Below are positions 7,847 to 16,702 of a DNA stretch of 64,000 nucleotides, one piece after another. Source of the DNA: Fodinibius roseus (GTDB lineage Bacteria > Bacteroidota > Rhodothermia > Balneolales > Balneolaceae); NCBI RefSeq assembly GCF_900129315.1, contig NZ_FQUS01000007.1, positions 177,298 to 241,297 on the forward strand, written 5' to 3'. Under the pieces are notes generated by a model, which saw only the letters and a list, made by a program, of their open reading frames with translations, was not told the DNA's origin and did not search any database. How positions within the stretch are numbered: the stretch's first letter is position 1; every line of letters begins with the position of its first letter. The position numbers were made by a program, and so were the translations under genes.

Positions 7847-9667
7847 TCAGGAGGAGACTGCCAGGCATTTCTCGGTTAGCCGGTCAAACAACTTATCGAG
7901 CCGGTCCTGCTGGGATTCAGCCGTATGGGGTATGGAAGCCAGGTTTTCGTCCCGGTAAGGTTCGGTCTCTGCTATTTCGAGACAATAGTTTATTCCGTTT
8001 TCGAGGTTGTTTTTGAACTTTTTGAGCTTCTTGAATTCCGACTCGGAACTCTTCGCCTGTTCGACAAGGTCCTCGAAGTAGTCGACATACAGGACCATTT
8101 CCTTGGCAAACATATGGGGACGGTCGGCGGGTACCAGCGAGCTGCTGCGGCCATAGATATGATCGATCATTTCCCGGAGGGTGTATTCGCCCTCGAAGTA
8201 GGCGATATTGGGACCCGGGCAGATCGCCTGCGGGGCGCGATGTTCCGCCAGAATCCCCAGGGCGATGAGCGCACCGTTCCCCAGGTGGTCACAGAGGCAG
8301 GCCTTGCTGAGTACTTTTTCCCGCTCTTGCTCTTTTTCCCCCTCCTCCAGGTCGCTTTGGGCGATCTGATCCAGCTTCAGCAGCTGGTACTGGTTGGAAG
8401 CCGTACAGATCGGCTGTTCGGTAAATTCGGTATTGGATTCCAGGAATCCCTTGGGACAGGGAGAGCCGGGTTTGTCCTTTTCAATGCGTTTTTTATGCCA
8501 CTGCTCGGAGCCGGTATCCCGGACATTATTAAAAGGCACGCCCAGCGGGGAAACGCCGCTCAGGTAGAGATCCTGTTCTTTGGCTTTTTCCAGCAGGCTT
8601 CTGGTCGGCCGGTCCACGGTTGTGGCTTCAGGGACCAGCAGGAAGGGGCTGCCCCAGCCGGTTGCATCCATATCGAAGTCCTGCAGGAGCCGCTGCGCTT
8701 CCCCGCTTACCCCGATGCCGCCCTGTACGGTGAGGCGGGGTTCCGTAATTTCCCAGCTGGTGGAAAAGCCATTGCGTTCATCCTCGTAATAGCTTTCGAT
8801 CAGCGGTCGCACGGCCGAACTGAGCTGATCCCTTTTCTCCCGGAACTCCTTCAGCAAGCTCGGCAGGAGGTACCCGTCAGAGGCAAAAGCGTGTCCCCCG
8901 CAATTCAGTCCCGATTCGATGCGATACTCAAAGACTTCGAGTCCTTTTTTAGCCAGGTACTTGCCCTGGATGAGCGCCGATCGGAAGTCGCTGACCTTGA
9001 GGATGATCTTTTTTTTGATCGCTCCCCTGCTGTCCCGGTAAAAATCCCTGAACTCGCTGAGGTAGTTATAGAGTCGCGGGTTAAATCCCGCGGAGAGCAC
9101 CAGGCTCGAGGAAAGGTCGCTCCGGGCATATCCCCTGAGGGCAGCGCTGGCATCGCTGAACTCCTGGCTCATCGGCGCGCCGCCTTTGGTGTAATTTATC
9201 TTGTCCACCTTGGCCATGATGTTTACATCGATGGAGCCGGGCCGCATCAGTCGCGATAATTCACAGGAAAGCCGGTCCCGCAGCGTGCCTTCCTCCGTCT
9301 GCATGAGCTGGTCGTACTTTTGTTTCAGGGGGTGTCCACCGGGCAGCAGTTCGAAATACTTTGCCTTGTCATTTGATTCGAAAAACGGCTGGTTTTTGAC
9401 TGAATCAAAGGTTTCCCGGACAATCTCATTTACCGTATTCAGGTAAGCCGTTATACGCCGGGCTCGTCCATCTTCGACCGTGCGGCCGATATTATCATAG
9501 GGCAGATCGAACTTCCGGCAGTAATGCTTCCGGATGCGCTCGACCAGCAGGTCGTCCACCACGGAAATCACCGAATCGATGCCGTAGGGACCGACCCGGA
9601 TAGGAGAGTCGATGGAGTGTCCGGTTCCCATTACGGGGATGGAAAAGTTATGAAGAGAAGGTACCAT
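7847..9667 (-). CDS. TIM-barrel-like (FMN-dependent?) protein with conserved cysteines
   Basis: A 606-residue soluble protein without signal peptide; not confidently recognised. The middle has features of FMN-binding TIM barrels related to nitronate monooxygenase or glutamate-synthase cores: K-K-I-I-L-K-V-S-D near 220, L-N-C-G-G-H-A-F near 255, R-L-T-V-Q-G-G-I-G near 310. Residues about 395-480 hold cysteines in C-P-K-G-F, I-C-T-A-S-N, A-C-L-C-D-H and I-C-P-G-P, which could ligate an iron-sulfur cluster. It lies between the globin operon and ric, so nitrogen-oxide or Fe-S chemistry is plausible. Its own promoter region lacks the Rrf2-type palindrome. Confidence 0.55.
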   Translation of the reverse strand: MVPSLHNFSIPVMGTGHSIDSPIRVGPYGIDSVISVVDDLLVERIRKHYCRKFDLPYDNIGRTVEDGRARRITAYLNTVNEIVRETFDSVKNQPFFESNDKAKYFELLPGGHPLKQKYDQLMQTEEGTLRDRLSCELSRLMRPGSIDVNIMAKVDKINYTKGGAPMSQEFSDASAALRGYARSDLSSSLVLSAGFNPRLYNYLSEFRDFYRDSRGAIKKKIILKVSDFRSALIQGKYLAKKGLEVFEYRIESGLNCGGHAFASDGYLLPSLLKEFREKRDQLSSAVRPLIESYYEDERNGFSTSWEITEPRLTVQGGIGVSGEAQRLLQDFDMDATGWGSPFLLVPEATTVDRPTRSLLEKAKEQDLYLSGVSPLGVPFNNVRDTGSEQWHKKRIEKDKPGSPCPKGFLESNTEFTEQPICTASNQYQLLKLDQIAQSDLEEGEKEQEREKVLSKACLCDHLGNGALIALGILAEHRAPQAICPGPNIAYFEGEYTLREMIDHIYGRSSSLVPADRPHMFAKEMVLYVDYFEDLVEQAKSSESEFKKLKKFKNNLENGINYCLEIAETEPYRDENLASIPHTAESQQDRLDKLFDRLTEKCLAVSS

Positions 9668-9971
9668 AAGAAATTATACTAATTTACAAGCTTGGCTTGG
9701 ATTTATTGCCGGGGAACTGGTCATTAGCAGGGCAGCAAACCTCAATTTAGTGAATGAGGTGTACCCCCTGCGTTGAACAAATGTTTTAAGGTTCAACGCA
9801 GCGCAGGGACCAATCCAGCAGTTATTAACAGGTGTAGTGTTCGTTTATATTATATCTTAAAATACCGATACTGCATTGTTTTCAGCAGGCTTGGCGCTAT
9901 CCCAAATTCTTGCTTGTGGGAAAAGCGGCCGCAGCCAGCGGGTAAGAGCTGTGCCTTAAACCGCCTGGCCG
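9668..9971. other. 304-base spacer after ric
   Basis: Separates the ric stop from the start of the TIM-barrel-like gene (both minus). It contains the 9768-9801 hairpin and an A/T-rich stretch before 9667 that may be a promoter. No coding frame was believable. Confidence 0.5.
9768..9801 (-). terminator. Strong hairpin, possible ric terminator
   Basis: Perfect 11-bp stem (CTGCGTTGAAC with GTTCAACGCAG) around a 12-base loop. The flanking C and G runs (CCCTG before, CGCAGGG after) allow an alternative pairing. It lies about 170 bases past the ric stop. No U-run follows on the minus strand, so it may act on RNA stability instead. Confidence 0.4.
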
Positions 9972-10691
9972 TCAGTGTAATGTGCGTTCCAGCTCCAAGG
10001 CCTTGGGAAACAGGATGTTATTTTCGAGGTGGACATGCTTGTGCAGGTCCTTTTCAAAGCCTTCCAGGTTTTCAAAGAGCACGCGGTAGGTCGCACAGGC
10101 GTCCCGGGGAGGCGTAAAGTCATTGCTCAGCCGGCGTATTTTGGCCATCGACGCCCCGGCTTCATCATGTTCTTCCTCCATCATGGAGATGGGGTCGGCG
10201 GCCATCCCAAAGTGGGCAACATCGGGTTTTGTATCCGTTTTTTCTGCCTCGACCAGCTTTTTGATATAGGGAAAAAGGATTTCCTCCTCTTTATCCAGAT
10301 GATCGGTAATTTCGGCATGCAGCCTGGTAAATTCGGAATAAATCTCTACCAGTTCCTTATGGCGGTCGCCGTGAACTTTTGCCACTTTTTGGGCGTAAAC
10401 CGCAATTTCCGGCAGCTTATTGCGCGTAAACCGGTGATGATTGTTAATAATATAGTCGGTCAGGAAATCAATCGCCCAGTCATTATAATTGGTATCTTCT
10501 TTTTCGTCGCTGTCCAGATCTTGCAACGCCTTTTTAACGATTTCGGGATCCAGGCTTTTACCGGCCGCGGCCTCTGCAACTGTTTTGTTTCCGCCGCAGC
10601 AGAAATCGAGACCAAATGATCGAAAAACCCGGGCAGCCCGGTAGTCATCCGCTACAATTTGTCCCACTGTTTGTTCTTTTAGTGCTTCCAT
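9972..10691 (-). CDS. ytfE: Iron-sulfur cluster repair di-iron protein (RIC, YtfE/ScdA)
   Basis: A 239-residue cytoplasmic protein. N-terminal ScdA domain: V-F-R-S-F-G-L-D-F-C-C-G-G-N, with the typical Cys pair at 31-32. The C-terminal hemerythrin-like four-helix bundle has di-iron ligands visible in N-N-H-H, H-G-D-R-H, H-L-D-K-E-E-E, E-E-E-H-D-E-A-G and H-K-H-V-H-L-E-N-N. RIC proteins restore Fe-S clusters damaged by NO and other reactive species. Its upstream region carries both an Rrf2-type palindrome (10884) and an FNR-type box (10827), fitting control by NO and anaerobiosis. Confidence 0.93.
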   Translation of the reverse strand: MEALKEQTVGQIVADDYRAARVFRSFGLDFCCGGNKTVAEAAAGKSLDPEIVKKALQDLDSDEKEDTNYNDWAIDFLTDYIINNHHRFTRNKLPEIAVYAQKVAKVHGDRHKELVEIYSEFTRLHAEITDHLDKEEEILFPYIKKLVEAEKTDTKPDVAHFGMAADPISMMEEEHDEAGASMAKIRRLSNDFTPPRDACATYRVLFENLEGFEKDLHKHVHLENNILFPKALELERTLH

Positions 10692-10724
10692 AACATAGGT
10701 GAATTATAGTTAAGTGGTTATAAG

Positions 10725-10863
10725 AGGGCTTTGAAAACCGTTCTTTTGGCCAATCTCTGCATTTTCACTCATTCAAAATCCTCACATATGTATTATATAT
10801 GCTGCGGGTTTGAATTCGCTCAGGCTTTGATATTGATCAAAATTCCTGGTTTTGCAAAGCCCT
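10725..10863. repeat. MITE-like palindromic repeat, copy 1
   Basis: 139 bp bounded by AGGGCTTTG and CAAAGCCCT, with imperfect inverted symmetry throughout. Inner arms TTCAAAATCC and GGGTTTGAA flank a central CATATG/ATATATG block. It shares ACATATG, ATATGCTGCGG and a TCCTG-TTTTGCA end block with the copy at 61577. It has no coding capacity. It lies in the ric promoter region and contains the FNR-type box. Target-site duplication not clear. Confidence 0.6.
10827..10840. promoter_or_regulatory. FNR/DNR-type box upstream of ric
   Basis: TTGAT-ATTG-ATCAA is an exact match to the classic FNR/DNR consensus TTGAT-N4-ATCAA. It lies 135 bases before the ric ATG. It is inside a repeat copy, and the matching part of another copy (near 61681) has TTTGACCAAA instead, so the palindrome could be a chance product of the repeat. 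No FNR-family gene is in the window. Confidence 0.5.
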
Positions 10864-10883
10864 AAATAATGTTCAATTTCATA

Positions 10884-10905
10884 TTTAAGAGTATTATGTC
10901 TTAAT
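10884..10905. promoter_or_regulatory. Rrf2/NsrR-like operator upstream of ric
   Basis: TTTAAGA-N8-TCTTAAT with spacer GTATTATG, nearly the same as the sites at 7651 and 22350. It lies 193 bases before the ric start, with the repeat element in between, which may explain the unusual distance if the repeat inserted later. Confidence 0.65.
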
Positions 10906-10984
10906 ATATGATAAATTTTGCTAAAGGTATAATTTTTTTGGGTGGTGACGGTACAAAAACCACCCGTTTTAATAAAGGCAGAAG

Positions 10985-13627
10985 CTATGATTCGGAGCCG
11001 AGGCGTGCCTGGGCCGCGGCCAGCCGGGCGACCGGCACCCGGTAGGGGGAACAGGAGACGTAATTCAGTCCCAGTTCGTAGCAGAAGCGCACGCTGGACG
11101 GGTCGCCACCGTGTTCACCGCAGATTCCTATTTTCAGGTCTTTCTTTACGCTGCGTCCCTTTTCGGTGGCGATACGGACCAGAGTGCCGACGCCCTCTTC
11201 GTCCAGAACCTGGAACGGGTCATTCTCCAGAATGCCCTCCTTCAGGTAAGGCTCGAGAAACTTGCCGGCGTCATCCCGGCTGTAGCCGAAGGTCATCTGG
11301 GTGAGATCGTTGGTCCCGAAGGAGAAAAACTCCGCCTCCTCGGCAATTTTGTCCGCAACCAGCGCGGCCCTGGGCACTTCAATCATGGTCCCCACCTTGT
11401 AGTCGACCCGTTCCCCTTCCCGGGCAAAAACTTCATCGGCCATATGGTCCACGACCTCATGCTGGTGGATGAACTCCTCTGAGGTCCCCACCAGGGGAAT
11501 CATGATTTCGGGTTCGACCCGTTTGCCCTCTTTTTTAAGTCGGACCGCCGCTTCCAGGATCGCCCGGGTCTGCATTTGGGTTATCTCGGGATAGGTGATG
11601 CCCAAACGGCAGCCGCGGTGACCCAGCATGGGATTGAATTCCTTGAGCACCCGAATTTTTTGGTTGAGGTCCCGCAGCGGTATATCCAGTTCGCGGGAGA
11701 GGCTTTTTATTTCCTCGTCTTCTTCGGGCAGGAATTCATGCAGGGGCGGGTCCAGCAGCCGCACCGTCACCGGAAGTCCCTCCATGGCTTCAAAGATCTC
11801 CACAAAGTCCTCCCGCTGGTAGGGAAGCAAGCCCTCCAGGGCCCGCTTCCGCTCTTTCTCGCTTTCAGAAATAATCATCCGCCGCATGGCCTTAATCCGC
11901 TCCTCCCCGAAAAACATATGCTCGGTGCGGGCCAGGCCGATCCCCTGCGCTCCAAAGTCCCGGGCCCGCAGAGCGTCCTCAGGGGTATCCGCGTTGGTTC
12001 GGACATCCATATCGCGGATGTCGTCGACCCAGCGCATAAAAGCATGGTAATCGTCCCCGAACGAGGGTTCCTCCACCGGTTTTTGCCCCTCTATAACAAG
12101 CCCCTTGGCCCCGTCGATGGAGATCCAGTCCCCTTCGTGAATGGTTGTCTCCCCATTACTGAATGACTGGTTTTCATAATTGATGATAATGTCGCCGCAA
12201 CCGGCCACACAGGGTTTGCCCCACCCCCGGGCTACGACCGCAGCGTGACTGGTCATGCCACCCCGTGAGGTGAGAATGCCTTCGGCGGCGGACATGCCCC
12301 CCACATCTTCAGGGCTGGTTTCGATTCGCACGAGAATAACGGGGTCTCCCTTTTCATGCTGTTGTTCGGCTTTTTCTGAGCTGAATACCACTTTTCCCAC
12401 GGCAGCACCGGGCGAGGCCGGTAGTCCCCGGCCGATAATGGCATCCTCCTCAATATCCGACTGACTCAGCTGGGGATGCAGCAGCTGATCCAGGTGTCCG
12501 GGCTCCACCAGGTTGGCGACCGCTCCTTTGCGGGATATCAGCTCTTCCTCCACCATATCCGTCGCAATTTTAACCGCCGCCGCTCCCGTCCGTTTACCGT
12601 TGCGGGTCTGGAGGATAAAGAGCCGGCCCTGCTGGATGGTAAATTCAATATCCTGCATATCCTGGTAATGCTGTTCCAGCTTATCGGTGATCTCAACCAG
12701 CTCGTCGTAGCTTTCCGGCATATCCTCATTGAGCTCATTGATATTGCGGGGCGTGCGGATGCCCGCGACGACATCTTCGCCCTGGGCATTCACCAGGAAT
12801 TCCCCGTATAGTTCGTTGGTGCCGTCCGCCGGGTTGCGGGTAAAACAGACCCCGGTCGCACAATCTTTGCCCATGTTGCCGTAAACCATCGCCTGCACGT
12901 TAACGGCCGTCCCCACCAGCCCGGTGATCCGGTTGATTTTGCGGTAGGTTCTGGCCCGCTTGGCGTTCCAGGATCGAAAAACGGCGTCAATGGCCAGGTG
13001 CAGCTGGTTATTCGGATCCTGGGGGAAATCCTTACCGGTGCCCCGGCGATACACCGTTTGATAGCGATTCACCAGCTCCTTTAACTCTTCAACCCCGAGC
13101 TGGGTATCCAGCGTAACCTCCTCTTTCTCTTTGAGTGCCTGCAGCTCTTCTTCGAATTGTTCATGCTCAATACCCATGACGACATTGCCGAACATATCGA
13201 TAAAGCGTCGATAGCAGTCGTAGGCAAACCGTTCGTTGTCCGTTTTCTCCGCCAGTCCCTGTACCGACTGGTCATTCAGTCCCAGGTTCAGCACTGTATC
13301 CATCATGCCGGGCATGGAAATAGCGGCTCCCGAACGGACCGAAACCAGCAGGGGATCTGAAGCGTCGCCGAAGGAAAGATCCATCAGCTTCTCCAGGTAA
13401 CGAACACTCTCCTGGACCTGCTCTTCCACCCCTTCGGGCCACTGGCCGTCGTAGTGGGTGTAGTAGTCACAGATTTCAGCCGAGAGGGTAAAGCCGGGGG
13501 GGATGGGCAGGCCAATGGCACTCATTTCGGCCAGGTTGGCTCCCTTTCCCCCCAGAAGCTGCTTCATGGATTTGTCGCCCTCTGCTTCTCCGTCGCCAAA
13601 AGTATATACATATTTTTTAGTGCTCAT
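10985..13627 (-). CDS. ppdK: Pyruvate, phosphate dikinase
   Basis: The ATG at 13625-13627 ([13 protein letters not shown]) is chosen over the 66-residue longer frame because family similarity starts here; that upstream part overlaps hemN. The product has 880 residues, the normal PPDK length. Domains in order: ATP-grasp ([10 protein letters not shown]), phosphohistidine swivel with catalytic [12 protein letters not shown], and C-terminal PEP/pyruvate TIM barrel with I-C-G-E-H-G-G-D-P. It interconverts pyruvate, ATP and phosphate with PEP, AMP and PPi. It starts 10 bases after hemN and is likely co-transcribed. Confidence 0.96.
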   Translation of the reverse strand: MSTKKYVYTFGDGEAEGDKSMKQLLGGKGANLAEMSAIGLPIPPGFTLSAEICDYYTHYDGQWPEGVEEQVQESVRYLEKLMDLSFGDASDPLLVSVRSGAAISMPGMMDTVLNLGLNDQSVQGLAEKTDNERFAYDCYRRFIDMFGNVVMGIEHEQFEEELQALKEKEEVTLDTQLGVEELKELVNRYQTVYRRGTGKDFPQDPNNQLHLAIDAVFRSWNAKRARTYRKINRITGLVGTAVNVQAMVYGNMGKDCATGVCFTRNPADGTNELYGEFLVNAQGEDVVAGIRTPRNINELNEDMPESYDELVEITDKLEQHYQDMQDIEFTIQQGRLFILQTRNGKRTGAAAVKIATDMVEEELISRKGAVANLVEPGHLDQLLHPQLSQSDIEEDAIIGRGLPASPGAAVGKVVFSSEKAEQQHEKGDPVILVRIETSPEDVGGMSAAEGILTSRGGMTSHAAVVARGWGKPCVAGCGDIIINYENQSFSNGETTIHEGDWISIDGAKGLVIEGQKPVEEPSFGDDYHAFMRWVDDIRDMDVRTNADTPEDALRARDFGAQGIGLARTEHMFFGEERIKAMRRMIISESEKERKRALEGLLPYQREDFVEIFEAMEGLPVTVRLLDPPLHEFLPEEDEEIKSLSRELDIPLRDLNQKIRVLKEFNPMLGHRGCRLGITYPEITQMQTRAILEAAVRLKKEGKRVEPEIMIPLVGTSEEFIHQHEVVDHMADEVFAREGERVDYKVGTMIEVPRAALVADKIAEEAEFFSFGTNDLTQMTFGYSRDDAGKFLEPYLKEGILENDPFQVLDEEGVGTLVRIATEKGRSVKKDLKIGICGEHGGDPSSVRFCYELGLNYVSCSPYRVPVARLAAAQARLGSES

Positions 13628-13637
13628 AATATTGTCC

Positions 13638-15017
13638 TCATACAGTCTTTGAAAATTTACGTTTGGTTTTGGACAGTTCCAGGTATCGGTCAAAACACAT
13701 GGCGATGTTGCGCAAAAAAAGCCGCCCCTTTTCGGTAACCTGAAGATGGTCGGGCGATACAACAACCAAACCATCATCCTCGAATGGTGCCAGTTTTGAC
13801 AGGGCATCCGCAAAGTAATCGGCAAAACGAATGTTCCATTTTCTCGACATATGTGAAAAATCGATACCCATCCGGCACATCAAACGTATGATAACATTTT
13901 TACGGATAAGATCATCCCGACTAAGGGACAATGTTTTAACAACGGGGGGATTCCCGGCGTCAAGCTGCTGGTAATATGCTCCCAGCTCTTTGCTATTCTG
14001 CCAGTAGTATTCCCCCACATTGGAGATACCCGACATGCCAAAGGCGTAGAGGTCAGCTCCAGAATGGGTACTGTAACCCTGGAAGTTTCGCTGGAGCGTT
14101 CCCTCATCCATGGCCCGGGAGAGCTCGTCACCCTCCCGTGAAAAGTGATCCATCCCGATGAAGCGGTACTGGTTATCCGTCAGGTATTTGATGGACTGCC
14201 GCAGCATGCCGAGTTTTTCATCCGTGGAGGGCATTTCTTCTTCGCGGAGTAATTTCTGAGCCGGCATAATGCCGGGAATGTGGGCGTAACTGTACACCGC
14301 CAGCCGGTCGGGACGCAGCCGGAGTACATCGTCCATCGTCTGTTTGAAAGTATCAAGCGTCTGCCGGGGAAGCCCGTAAATAAGATCAAAATTGATGGAG
14401 CTGATGCCGGCTTCGCGCAGCCACCGGGTCACCTGTTCCGTTTGTTCGAAAGGCTGGATGCGGTGGATCGCTTCCTGCACCTGCTTGTTTGTATCCTGTA
14501 CCCCCAAAGACGCGCGGTTGCAGCCAATGTGGCTTAATGCGTTGATATGCTCGCGGGTGCAGCGGCGCGGGTCGATCTCGACCCCGAATTCGGTAGATGG
14601 AGTAAGCGTAAATCGTTTTGTGATCGCAGCCCCGAGCCTTTTGAGCTGTCGCGGGGTGAGGAAAGTGGGTGTTCCCCCGCCAAAATGAATTTGAATCACT
14701 TCTGAATCCCTGTGCAGCAGCCCGGCAATCAGATCCATCTCTTTCTCGAGATAATCGAGGTACAGGTCCCCGCGATCCTGGTCTTTGGTGATCACTTTCG
14801 TACAGCCGCAATACCAGCAAAGCGAAAAACAAAACGGGATATGAAAATACAGGGAAACGGGATGCGCCTCGCGGTTGTGGTCCGCCAGGTAGTGCTGAAG
14901 CGCGGCCATAGCGCGGTCTTCCGGCTCGCTGAATTGAACGGCGGTAGGGTAGGAGGTGTAGCGGGGCCCCTTGACGTTGTATTTTTTAATAAGGTCGAGG
15001 TCTATATTAATATCCAT
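13638..15017 (-). CDS. hemN: Oxygen-independent coproporphyrinogen III oxidase
   Basis: A 459-residue radical-SAM enzyme. G-P-R-Y-T-S-Y-P near the N-terminus and C63-x3-C67-x2-C70-G-C72 are diagnostic of true HemN, including the extra cysteine lacking in HemW-type homologues. F-G-G-G-T-P-T-F binds SAM. The C-terminal HemN domain is present and the length is standard. It makes protoporphyrinogen IX for heme synthesis without oxygen, matching the heme-rich neighbours. A degenerate FNR-type box (15051-15064) lies 34 bases before the ATG. Confidence 0.94.
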   Translation of the reverse strand: MDINIDLDLIKKYNVKGPRYTSYPTAVQFSEPEDRAMAALQHYLADHNREAHPVSLYFHIPFCFSLCWYCGCTKVITKDQDRGDLYLDYLEKEMDLIAGLLHRDSEVIQIHFGGGTPTFLTPRQLKRLGAAITKRFTLTPSTEFGVEIDPRRCTREHINALSHIGCNRASLGVQDTNKQVQEAIHRIQPFEQTEQVTRWLREAGISSINFDLIYGLPRQTLDTFKQTMDDVLRLRPDRLAVYSYAHIPGIMPAQKLLREEEMPSTDEKLGMLRQSIKYLTDNQYRFIGMDHFSREGDELSRAMDEGTLQRNFQGYSTHSGADLYAFGMSGISNVGEYYWQNSKELGAYYQQLDAGNPPVVKTLSLSRDDLIRKNVIIRLMCRMGIDFSHMSRKWNIRFADYFADALSKLAPFEDDGLVVVSPDHLQVTEKGRLFLRNIAMCFDRYLELSKTKRKFSKTV

Positions 15018-15050
15018 ACCGGGGTTGCTGCCTTTTTGATTTATAAATGG

Positions 15051-15064
15051 TTTATGGTTATCAA
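15051..15064. promoter_or_regulatory. Possible FNR-type box upstream of hemN
   Basis: TTTAT-GGTT-ATCAA has one mismatch to TTGAT-N4-ATCAA and lies 34 bases before the hemN ATG. hemN is a common FNR/DNR target in other bacteria. One half is imperfect, so support is weak. Confidence 0.3.
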
Positions 15065-15203
15065 TCGCCTTTTAGACGTCAGATATAATTGCCGTGTCAT
15101 ATTTTATTTGAACGGATGAAGTAAAAAAAATCCTAACCAAAGTTGTATAGCAGGAAGCCTACTCATGACGTAGGGGAATAGCCTACTTTTTGGGCAACCC
15201 GGT

Positions 15204-15995
15204 TCAAAAATCTTTCTTCAGGAACAGACGGTTGCCCCGCCAAAGGGGGGTAATCGTCCATAACAACAGGCAGACGGCCGCGACGGTGATGCCTGCCGCA
15301 CTTCCGAAAAAGCGATTGAAGACCGCTCCCGTGTATCCCATCAGGGCAGAGATATCAAATTCAAGGAGGACCGTAATGCGCGCCAGATCAATAGGGTTGG
15401 CCAATGCCAGCCCCAGCATCGGTTTTTCGATGGGGTAATCCCCAAAAGCAAAGACCGCCAGCAGGATAAGTCCGTCATAAAGTACCGCCAAGAACAACCA
15501 GCTTACCAGCGCAAAACCGAGTCCCTTGACGCGGTCCTCAAAAAAGCGAAGCCCGAACCAGAAACCGAGTCCCGTAAACAGGAGCGTCAACACATTGCCG
15601 AGCAGGAGGATTAGCAGGATGGACCGGAGGCTGGCGGTGATAATCATCCCGCTGTACAGGATGGGCAGCAGGGTGCCTGCGGTAAAAGCCAGCGCCAGCG
15701 GCAGGGCGAGTCCCCCGAACAACCCCCAGAAAAGCGTGGGCCGGTCGATCGGCTGGGCCAGCAGCAATTCGGTAAATTCGCGCGACTGGTACAGGTATAG
15801 CGCCCCGTAAATCATTCCGACGAGCGGGATCAGCAGCAGCATGATGTTGGAGATGCTGAGCAGCGCTTTGGGACCGGCGCCGCCGAAGCGAATCATCGCA
15901 TCGGCAATGAGCAGGTAAATAAACCCATAACCCACAATCCATTTTCCCCGTAGCAGGTCCTTCCATTGATATTGTAATATGGTCAGTGCTTTCAT
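15204..15995 (-). CDS. nosY: NosY, ABC-2 permease of the nos cluster
   Basis: A 263-residue membrane protein with six hydrophobic helices and the ABC-2 permease pattern (Y-L-Y-Q-S-R-E-F-T-E-L-L-L-A-Q-P-I-D-R near 65-85). With NosF and NosD it forms the transporter required for maturation of the CuZ centre of N2O reductase in the periplasm. Its ATG overlaps the nosF stop by 4 bases, indicating translational coupling. It is the last gene of the nos operon. Confidence 0.92.
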   Translation of the reverse strand: MKALTILQYQWKDLLRGKWIVGYGFIYLLIADAMIRFGGAGPKALLSISNIMLLLIPLVGMIYGALYLYQSREFTELLLAQPIDRPTLFWGLFGGLALPLALAFTAGTLLPILYSGMIITASLRSILLILLLGNVLTLLFTGLGFWFGLRFFEDRVKGLGFALVSWLFLAVLYDGLILLAVFAFGDYPIEKPMLGLALANPIDLARITVLLEFDISALMGYTGAVFNRFFGSAAGITVAAVCLLLWTITPLWRGNRLFLKKDF

Positions 15996-16702
15996 GCCGC
16001 TGTTTCCTCCATCATTTTTGCCACGGCGCTTTCAAGCCGCTGTTCCTGTTGTCGTTTCATGAGTTCATGCATGGGACCGTGATACCGTATTCTGCCCTCG
16101 ACCATAAAGATGAGATAATCCGTCAATTCCTCTATTTCACTCATGATATGGGAAGTCAGCAATACGGTTTTGCCCTGTTCTTTCTCCTCGTGCACCAGTT
16201 GTTTGAACCGCACACTCGATTTTGGATCGAGTCCCGCGGTGGGCTCATCGAAGATGAGTATCTGCGGGTCAAACATCATGGCCAGGATGGCCCCCACCTT
16301 TTGACGCATGCCGCCCGAAAGGGCCCGCATCCGCTTGTCCACTTCGCTTTCCAAATTAAAATAGGAGAGCAGCTCGCTGTCGCGCTCCGTTCTGCTCCCG
16401 CGCATGGCTTTTATGAAAGACAGCAGCTCGCCTACCGTCATGTTTTCCGGGTAACGGGCCACCTGCGGCATATAGCCGATGTTGCGGCGGTAGTCCCACT
16501 CGCCTTCGATCGATTTGCCGTCGATGTATATTTCTCCGGCGGTCGGTTTGACAAGCCCCAGCAGCGATTTAATCGTCGTCGTTTTTCCGGAGCCGTTGGG
16601 ACCGACAATACCGGTCGCTTGTCCGGCGGGAATCTGCAGGTTCATATCCTGCAGCACGGTGCGGGCCCCAAATTTTTTCTGTAGGTTATTGATTGAAATC
16701 AT
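15992..16702 (-). CDS. nosF: NosF, ABC transporter ATPase of the nos cluster
   Basis: A 236-residue cytoplasmic ATPase. Walker A G-P-N-G-S-G-K-T (34-41), signature L-S-G-G-M-R-Q-K and Walker B I-L-I-F-D-E-P-T-A-G-L-D are intact. It powers the NosDFY machinery for CuZ assembly. It overlaps nosD by 4 bases upstream and nosY by 4 bases downstream. Confidence 0.94.
   Translation of the reverse strand: MISINNLQKKFGARTVLQDMNLQIPAGQATGIVGPNGSGKTTTIKSLLGLVKPTAGEIYIDGKSIEGEWDYRRNIGYMPQVARYPENMTVGELLSFIKAMRGSRTERDSELLSYFNLESEVDKRMRALSGGMRQKVGAILAMMFDPQILIFDEPTAGLDPKSSVRFKQLVHEEKEQGKTVLLTSHIMSEIEELTDYLIFMVEGRIRYHGPMHELMKRQQEQRLESAVAKMMEETAA

Noticed and set aside
7925..9259. Long plus-strand frame of 444 codons
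   Set aside because: It lies opposite the 606-residue minus-strand gene, has no start context and no recognised similarity; it is a by-product of G/C-rich codon use.
10029..10619. 196-codon plus-strand frame opposite ric
   Set aside because: It mirrors the clearly recognised ric gene and is hydrophobic without any family motif.
15157..15187. AGCCTACT repeated twice after nosY
   Set aside because: Only a 5-bp stem (GTAGG/CCTAC) can form and no U-run follows, so it was not called as a terminator.
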